DNA from: Ophiothrix spiculata
Taxonomy: Eukaryota; Echinodermata; Ophiuroidea; Amphilepidida; Ophiotrichidae
Length of the DNA stretch: 20,236 bases
Reading direction: 5' to 3' (one strand)
NCBI GenBank assembly: GCA_000969725.1
Contig: JXSR01S045003.1
Part shown: piece after piece, positions 8,585 to 17,500 of the stretch
Layout: every line of letters begins with the position of its first letter
Position numbering within the stretch: the first letter of the stretch is position 1
Notes under the pieces: model-generated
What the model was told of the DNA's origin: nothing
Seen by the model: only the letters and a program-made list of their open reading frames with translations
Database searches by the model: none
Program-made: the position numbers and the translations under genes

Positions 8585-11500
8585 CTGTAAGGAAAAAGTT
8601 CAAAAGCGATTAAAATATTTTTTGACTTATTTCATGTTTAACAAATTTTGAGTGATGTCTATGGCTGCTTAAATGAGAAAAGAATATTCTTTAGTATCAA
8701 ATACCCCGTTCAGACACACTAAAAAGTCATCTTAAGTTGATATTGATTCCATTTTTAATTTCAAACATGACCTTGGATAAGCTGAAATTAACTCGACTTA
8801 CAACTGTTCACACATGCTACAATTTAGAAGTAGAATTGAAATGAACTTTACTTGTTCCAGGTCAATGCGCTGTAGAAGTAAACATGAATTCAACTCGACT
8901 TACGACGACAGGTGTACACACATACAAAAAGTCGTCGGTTGTCGTCATTAGTCGAGTTACATTGACTTACTAACGCAACTTAACTTGCTTTTTAGCAAGT
9001 TGAAAATTTGATGTAAGACGGCTTTTAGAAAGACGACTTTTAATTTTATTCCGAAGTGAAAGAGTTAAAACTCTTTCACTCTGGAATAAAATTTTCACCA
9101 TCCGTCCTATGTCACCGGAAAGCAGCTCTGAGCGGCTCACAGAGACCCAACTTTATGATAACATATGATAATTGTAGTGCGCCATGGTTGTTCTCTTTGC
9201 TAATAAAAATGATAGAACTAGATAGCTCTTTGTTTCAACTGCTTGCTGGCAAATTTTTAACCGATTTGGGCTTGTAGTTTTTATTTTAGAGCTATTTGAA
9301 AAAAATGTGTCAAAGTAGAAATTCCGGCAAATCGTGAACGCTTTTGCAAGCCGCTGTGAGCGGCTTGCCGGACTGAAAGAGTTAAGTCGACTTGAACTGT
9401 TCACACACAAGTGAATTTTGAACTCGATATAACTCAAATAAGACCAAAGACGACTAAAGATTACTTTTTGGCTCAGTCTAAATGGGGTAATAATGACTTT
9501 GGTTCGTAAATATTTCCTAACTGGGTGGTTCTCCTGAGATCCAACCTTTGACAAAAGTCTCTGGAATTAAGCAACAGCTTGAGGGGGACTGAGCTACTCT
9601 TTGTAAGATAAAAATAAAGTTGCATAAAATTTAAGGGCAATGTTTCATTTGTTTATGATTTTGCATTTGAAAAACTTGTTACTGAAATTATTCTGTCTAC
9701 TCACTTTTCAAATAAAAATGGTGTATTATGACTTATTGTTTGTGGATTTAATATATGAACGCGCAGACGGTAGCATTCACGCAGCAGTCTCCAACGCGAG
9801 CGTACATTTTCAAGGTGGTTACGGTCCGTGTCTAGGACTTTGAGTACGCGATCACGAATTACTACCAGAAACAATAGCGTATTTTGTGTTGTTTCAATAT
9901 TGAGATTTAGGTCACTAAGAGCTAAGGTCCACTTTTATTTCGATTAAGAATGTCCAAGATAAATGTTCTTGTATCTACAACAACAACAAAACTCTTGCCT
10001 TTTGAATCTACAGAATTCCACAGAATCTGTTTGGTAATGAAGTTGCAGCCAACCAGTGGCGGCGGAAGGTTAAAATTTTAGGGGTGGGGGGGCGGCCAAT
10101 TTTTTTTATCAAAAAATCTGTCAAATCGGCTAATTTCAGCTACAAAATGTTTTAAAAATCTTGGAAATTTGCGCAAAAATGACAAATTTTAACTGAAAAT
10201 TGAAATAATAACTGGAAATTTGCACAAAGCAGGCACATTTTTTTGATTTTTCCCATTTAGATTATCAAAACAAAGGGAAAATTTCAATTTCAATTTCCAT
10301 TCCTTTTCTTTCTTTCTTCTTTATTTTTTGAAGGGGTCCGCCCCCCAAATGCCCCCTGGCCCGCTTCCGCCGTCTGCAGCAAACACAGATATACTCACCT
10401 ATTTTCATTTTAAAACTATTGAAGGAATGTTCGTTGACATGTTGCAGTTGATCCATGATCCTAAATGCAAAGTCTGCCAGAGCTTCTACATGTGTGTTGT
10501 TCTCTTGGTCAAACGTCTCGTCTGTCAGCCCGGATGCAGCCATATATGTACTGCCAATTGTTTTGATCTTCTCAATTTGTCGGAAACAGTCCTCGCCAAT
10601 GATCTGCAAGATACAAGGAGAAATTTGCAAACTTGTGACTTTTAAAGTCCCAAACAAAACACCTATTATCTTAAAAGATAACAGGTGTTTTGTTTATAAC
10701 ACATGGTTAAGGATGTGTACAAGATGAGTTATAACAAATGTAATAATTATTGAATGACAGCCATATTTATAGAACAATAAAGGTTTTGAACATATATTGT
10801 CCATTTCTATGTAGGTCTACGAGGCAATTAATTATTGACTGCACACCCTATAATTTCCAGTCTTGGTTCAGTGGTTCTTGAAATGGTTTTGCAGGTGACA
10901 GTGTCACCCGAAGAACCATTTCAAGAGCCACTGACTTTTGGCAGAGAAATTTTGAGGGATTTGTGAAATTTAAGTGACTAGGTGTTAAAAAATGTAACAC
11001 AAGGCAGCCATTGCAGATACGACTTTCTTGCACTCCTATGACGAGTTGAGGCCTCATGGAATTACAACATAAGGAGACATAGTACACCATAAAAAAGTCC
11101 CTGAACTCCATCAATCATCTTACCTCATCAAAGTCATGAATGATCTCGTTGAGTAATCTGAGGCACTCCACTCCTTCATTATTAGCATCCAATTCCACAT
11201 AAAACTCAGAAAAGTTAGTTATCGATGCAAACATGACGGCAACAAAATCGTTGGCTCGATAGTACAGTTCCATGTCTCTTGTCTTGTCCTGATTCTTCAG
11301 GAAATGTTCGGCGACAAACGAGGGCAGGATGTTGTTGAGTAGTCTTTTGTTGTGTGCTTGTAAGGATTCCATTTCATCCTTTTCCTCAGTGGCCTGTATT
11401 TGGTTATTCAAAAAGCAAGGATAAGCTTATAGTCAAATTCATTGTAACATATCAAATTATGTGACCTGATAAATGAAATAGGCCTATATAAATCATATTT

Positions 11501-14500
11501 ATATTTTGGGATCATTCGAGGGTTAATACTTTTGTGACCAAAATATCTGATTCTTTTCTTTTCTATTGGCACACTCCAGACACATCTATGCTATGATCAA
11601 CACAATAAGCTAGTACAATCAAACGCGCTGCTCCTTGAAACAACAAAAATCCAATGACAGATATGTAATGCTTGGTCACATTTTGTAACTTAAAATCACT
11701 CAGTAAATTTTCCAGTCATTCAAGACTACTATGACCACATCTATTTAAGGAAACATTATCTAGGTGTATAAATTTACACAGAGATTATAATTCCAGAAGA
11801 GCAAAAGTGTGCGGTTAAACCAATTAAGAGTCCCGCTAGTGCCAACATGTTGTGAACCTGGGCAAATCACTTTATCACACTTGCCTCGTTGACCCGAGCA
11901 TATTGGGGAACTGTTTAGGGGGGAATATCACAACCTAAGTGCTGATAGGTCTGCGCCTTTGGTCACTGGCCGCAAATGGCCTAGTTTAAGGCAAAATGGT
12001 TCTGACAATTTCCTTGTTACAGCGTAATAATAATGGCCAGCACTTTGTATCCACTGGAAAAGGCGCAATATAAATGCCGGAATTATTATTTATTATTATA
12101 GAATAAGCATCTTTTATTTCTTTAACAGTCAGGTTTGATTCACACATCACATCAGTGTCAGTGGTCACTTTGACGTTGATGCCTCATTTGATCTATGCCA
12201 AAAAGCAAATTGTATTGAAACCCTACCTGCATTTTCCACAAGAAGTCTAGCCTGGAGGTGGACTCTACTGTGCGGCCATGTGTCCATAGCGAGAAGATAT
12301 ACACCAAAATGATGATAGGTGTTGTGATCTTGATGGCAATGTAGTCAGGACTCTCCATGCTGGAATGAAGCAAGCAAGGTAAAATTAGAGCAAGATCTTG
12401 CTAGATTTAAATGATTCAAAAATGAAAATGCTTTTTTGGGGGGTGGGGGTGGTGGTGGTTTTGGTGGTGGGCTTGACTCAAAAGTTAGCAGTGGATATGC
12501 CTATACAAGTTAGGACTGCTCACTTCTTTGTAGCTCTATGTGGCTAACTCTACTTGCTATAAGAAAAGATATTTATACTTCACTTGACTATGCTACTTTA
12601 TTCGTTATTTTGGTTCATATTTCGTGACAAATTTAAGTGAAAAGATATTTCAAAAAATATTAATTTGAGCAATAATTCCACAATTAAGGCTGGGTTAATT
12701 ATTCCCAAACTCATCCTATTTCCATTTTTGAAAATTTTTAATCTTGAAAAAAATCATTAGTTACTTAAATTGGTCATTTCTGCCATTTTATATTGATGTA
12801 AGGTGTTTAAGAGTTTTGAACTTGAAAGCTGTAAACTTGGTTAAATGTGAGATATGTCAAAAAGCTGTTAAATAATGGCCAAATGTCGATTTGGGCCTTT
12901 TAAAGTACATACAGAAGGTGTTGATTTTGGCCTGAAATGAAAATTGTCATTATAATGAATAATGAAAAAGTTGGTTGCCCCATCATTAAAAAAGTTACGC
13001 TAAACCGAAAAAAAAAAGTTTCTAGGGCCTTATAAGTGTCAATTTTTTTACTTAATGTTTGCTCAGAATATCCATGTAGACAAAAATGGTATTTTGTTTT
13101 GTACAAAACTATATGTTCATGCAGCATAATCTTGAACATGTCCTAATGATTGATTTACAGCATGACTAGAAAAAAGTCATCAGCATGGATAGGATTTGTT
13201 TAATGTTTTAAGGGAGAATCATTCAAGATTCTTCCTAATGTTTATTTATTTAATTATACGTAATATTCGGCAGAGAGCCAGGCTAATCCCAATAGTACAA
13301 TTGCATTAAATTCAAGGGACGCCTCCGTGAAAGACAGAAAATTGGAAAGAGTTTTCGATTTTAGCCATGTACTTACCCTACATGTGCCTGTTGTAACAAA
13401 TCATGATTATCAAAAAGGTTGACTTCAATCGTTTCAATAATCGCTGTGTATATCGCCCCCATGAGGAGAAGAAGAACCAGTTTGGTCATAGCACCGAGTT
13501 GTTGAAACACCCCACAGCTCAACATGACGAGCATCAAGCTGAATGTGAAATACTGTCAACAGAAATGAGGAAATATAGAGTTCATAACAACTATGATAAA
13601 TGTTACTGTACAAAAATATTCTCTAGCATCCAAATTAGGCAAAATTGTGACTTGCCCTTTGCGACTGACACAAAACTTAGGGTCGCTAATTATTCAAAAT
13701 TTTCATTTTTGAGAACTCTTGCCTATCTCAACAATGAATTTGGTGAAAAGACCATGATTTGACATGAATCTCTGCCACTGGTGTTTATTCTTAGCTGAGA
13801 AATAATAATTTAAAGTACTCATACTTGCACTTGGATACCATGCACTTGTACTTGTACTCGATGATAAGTACTCATGCACTTGTCACTCGGATGGGGGTAC
13901 TCGAATACAACACTAGTACACATTCAAATGCTCTTGGTCTCCCACAGGGATGCTCATCTCAGCAAACCTCCTGACACTTATGAACCTGTCACACTCCTGA
14001 AAAGTGTTCCTTTTAAGATTTTAAAGCTTGCACCAATTCAGCCAATTTTGACAAAGACGAAGAGGTGCTTGCACCAAAATTACAAACTGAGGCCAAAAAG
14101 TACTGAATAAGGCAAGAAAAAAAAACCAATTTTAACACATCTATTCTAATAAAAAACTGAGATCTGTCATTCTGTCTGTCCTTTTGTCTGTCTGGCTATA
14201 CGTTTTGATATGCCTTGAAGTTGGCGCAAAGGGAGTTACGTATGGGTGCGCTTACGGGTATCCTGCTAGTTTTCATAAATCTGTTGCACCAATTTGCATG
14301 GTTCCTGCGCCAATGGTGCACCATACGGCCTTAGCAGAAACACTGCTCCTGAATCTCCCACTGAAACTCCAACACTCAAAGAAAAAAAATTATGTGTTCA
14401 TATGATCTTACCTGTGGAAAATGACAAGCAGGAAGCTGATCACGGCACACGTCCTGATACTCATGCCCCAGTCGCACTCCTGATGCTACTACATAGCTAA

Positions 14501-17500
14501 TGTTCAGCTGTGATTCAGATATACCATAGTCGTCTGCTATGCACTCTGCAAGGTTTGTAGTGTCATAGGCAAACTACACAAAGAAGAAACCAAAACAACA
14601 ATGTTCACAATTTTTATTTAACCTGCTATCCAGAAAAGTACAAAAGTGAAAATTTACACGAACAACTTTTGAAGTGAAAATGTGACAGGAGGTCAAGTTT
14701 TGTTTTTTGATGTTAACTGAATCCATATTATATTCTTCTTTTGAAAAATGTTATATTGGAGAAATTAATGATCATCATAATCCCCAGCTTTATCCTGCAA
14801 ATATTTGGTCTAATTTCTGTTATTTCTCCAAATATGTTTCTTCAAATGGGGAATGGAAATTGAAAGTATGACATGTTATATATTATTTGAAAACTGAGAT
14901 CATGGAATTTAAAAAAGGCTACAAAAATTATACTTTTGAAGCATTATTGAATACTGCTAAAATACATGGCTAAAATCAAATCAAAAGTGAAAAAATAATC
15001 TGTTATGACTGTAGCCAGAAAACAAATTTTAAAAAGTGGCAAATATTAAATGCCAAAATTTATGTGCTATTATCTTACAAAATTATAAGTCTGATTTGAT
15101 ATTTGATCTATCAAAATATTCAAAATCAATACTTAAACTAGCATTCATCAAAAATTGACTGTATTTTTCTTATATGGATCCTCTTATACAGTGTTTAACA
15201 CTAAATACAACTATGTTTGGCAGAAAATATTGACAAGATTAAGCAATTTAAAATTATTTTTATATCTATAGATATATCAAAATTGTTTTTATTTTAAATC
15301 GGATACTACTCACCATTCCACTAAATGATGCTACATATAAAAGAACTAGCGAACAAATTGCTATGATAGAGCTCAGACTCCGACTTTGTATGATGGTATG
15401 AGAAACCGCAGCACACAAAACTGGCGAACACTGTAAGAATTGAACAACAAATGATTTGAAACATTTTATGGTTATTCAGGCCCCTAGCTGGGGGGCTTTT
15501 CAGTCAAAGCCCCCCAAAAGTCCACAAAAATTCCCTAAATGTCCACCCCAAAACACCTATAAAGCACCAAAACCAAAACACGTAAATGTAGGTCGTTTCT
15601 TAATAAAATACTACACAAAATGCTTGGAAACTTTTTTTCTTGGCCTTATTGCATGAATAAGCCCTGATTTGTCCAGATTCTGTTGAAAATTCAGGAATAT
15701 TTGGTCTCCTGGCTGAGAATTTTCCTGGGGGGGGGGGGGCTACTTACATTGACGAAAGGTACGGGTATGTGCCGCCCTCAAGACCCCCTTTTCAAGCCTC
15801 CTCTTCCGCTCCCCTAGATGCTCTTTTTAACATGACTTCAGTTCTGAAGATCCCATTTTCAAAGAAAATGACCCAAAAATGTGTTTTACTATGTTTTCAA
15901 GCTAAATTTGAGCGATTTTCAGCTCAAATAGTCGTATTTTTATTGGAAAAAGGCAGTTCTTGAGACCTGAATTCGGGAAAAAATCAGTTCCATAGACCCT
16001 ACTTTTGACCAAAAATCCGTACCGCAAGACCCTATGTTGGATATCGCGGATCTCACATACCTACCAACATTTTTAGAGTGACCCCCCCCCCAGGAGAATT
16101 TATATCATCCCAAAATTTAACATACAGGGTTCAAGCTTCTTAATCTAAAAGTATAAAAAAGTCAACTTCACTTTTTCAATAGTTCTTCATTTAAATAAAT
16201 GATCATTAATAAATGAAAACTTCTACTTACTGAGCATTTTTCAGCTAAGACAATATAAAGCGTAAAACCAACTAATAACACAGGCACAACATATGCTGCC
16301 ACCATTACGACGGACCTGGTCAATGAAAAGTTAAAAGGCACAATGTTAGATGATGAAGATTGGGGCAATCTACACGGTAGCGTAAATCCAGATAAATGGG
16401 CATCTCCATAAGTCGCTTTGCAGTAGACTGTGGCTACACGGGCGTCAGATCCGGATCTGCTGTACAGCACTCTGTGTACATGCGTACACATAAAACGGTC
16501 TACGGAGATGCGGATCTCAGATCTGGATCTCACAGATGCGCATGAATCTGGATCTGCACTCCGTGTAGATTGCCCCTTTCTCTTTAATGTTTTTTTGATA
16601 ACCAAAAATGTTTCTTTTGATGAGAGAACAGAAAGCATAGCAAACCATTTTGATGGGGAAAATAATATTAAATTTTGCAGAGTTATACCTTAAATACCGG
16701 GTGAGTCAAAAAAACTGCAATAGTTAAATAAAAGCCATATTTTTAGAACAAGAGATACCATGAACATGAAATGTATATATCTAATTAGATCATAGATTTA
16801 CCTTTAAAATGGTGAAAGAATGGGGAAAATTGATAAAGGCGTCGTAGAGATACACTATTTGAATAGGAAGGCATAAAAACAGCACTGTCCAACTGTCGTG
16901 CATATGTTTTATTCAATACGTAGGACACAATTATGACATACTCTTTTCTCTTTGGTTTGGGTACGTTGAAAAGGGCTGTTTGAGCTTGGTGGCCCTGAAT
17001 ATTCAATATTCGGTTGAACGTGGACTGGGACACATGTGGCAGAGAATTTCTTTGCGAGCTCACTTCGGGATCCCTTGCCTGACGAACGCGGTCGACGTTT
17101 CTCCTGCCTCTTGCCGTTTGCGGTCTTCAAGATTTCTCTCTATTTAGTTTATGGACTGTTCTTGTTCTTTTGAATTTCGCCTGAATTCATAGATGGTGAA
17201 TGCACATGCATGGTGCACCCGATTGGGAGAATGCACCCCGGAATCTCCATTTTATTTCTGCATGAGATTTGGTTGTAAAATAAACCTCAGCAATAAGAGC
17301 ATGTTGCTCGTTTGTGAACTGATCTTGAGGTATTTTAAACAGTGACTGATAAGCTCTCCCTTCTAAGATAGTACCCCAACGTGTCATTTTGCACTTGGAA
17401 AGACCACCTAAATTATCTTTTATATGTAAATTAATAGATTAAGAGGAGATTTTCAAGGTAATCGGTTGGTGTTATTATTCAAGAGGTGCATGTACGTCAA

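Noticed and set aside
9153..9554. 133-codon minus-strand open frame
   Set aside because: It lies across the nested TTAA element and its host, has no domain resemblance, and its composition fits translated repeat DNA.
10265..10657. 130-codon minus-strand frame as a single coding unit
   Set aside because: Only 10399-10603 is cyclase exon h. The remainder reads through GTGAGT into an hAT-type MITE, and upstream of the acceptor into intron.
10328..10727. Overlapping plus-strand open frames of 105 and 90 codons
   Set aside because: They are antisense shadows of exon h and the adjoining MITE, with no family resemblance.
13403..13762. 119-codon plus-strand open frame
   Set aside because: It is antisense to cyclase exon e and runs on into intron; the minus strand carries the conserved protein.
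16168..16638. 156-codon minus-strand open frame as an independent gene
   Set aside because: It is cyclase exon b read through its splice sites into flanking intron and a MITE; splice sites and family match define only 16231-16315 as coding.
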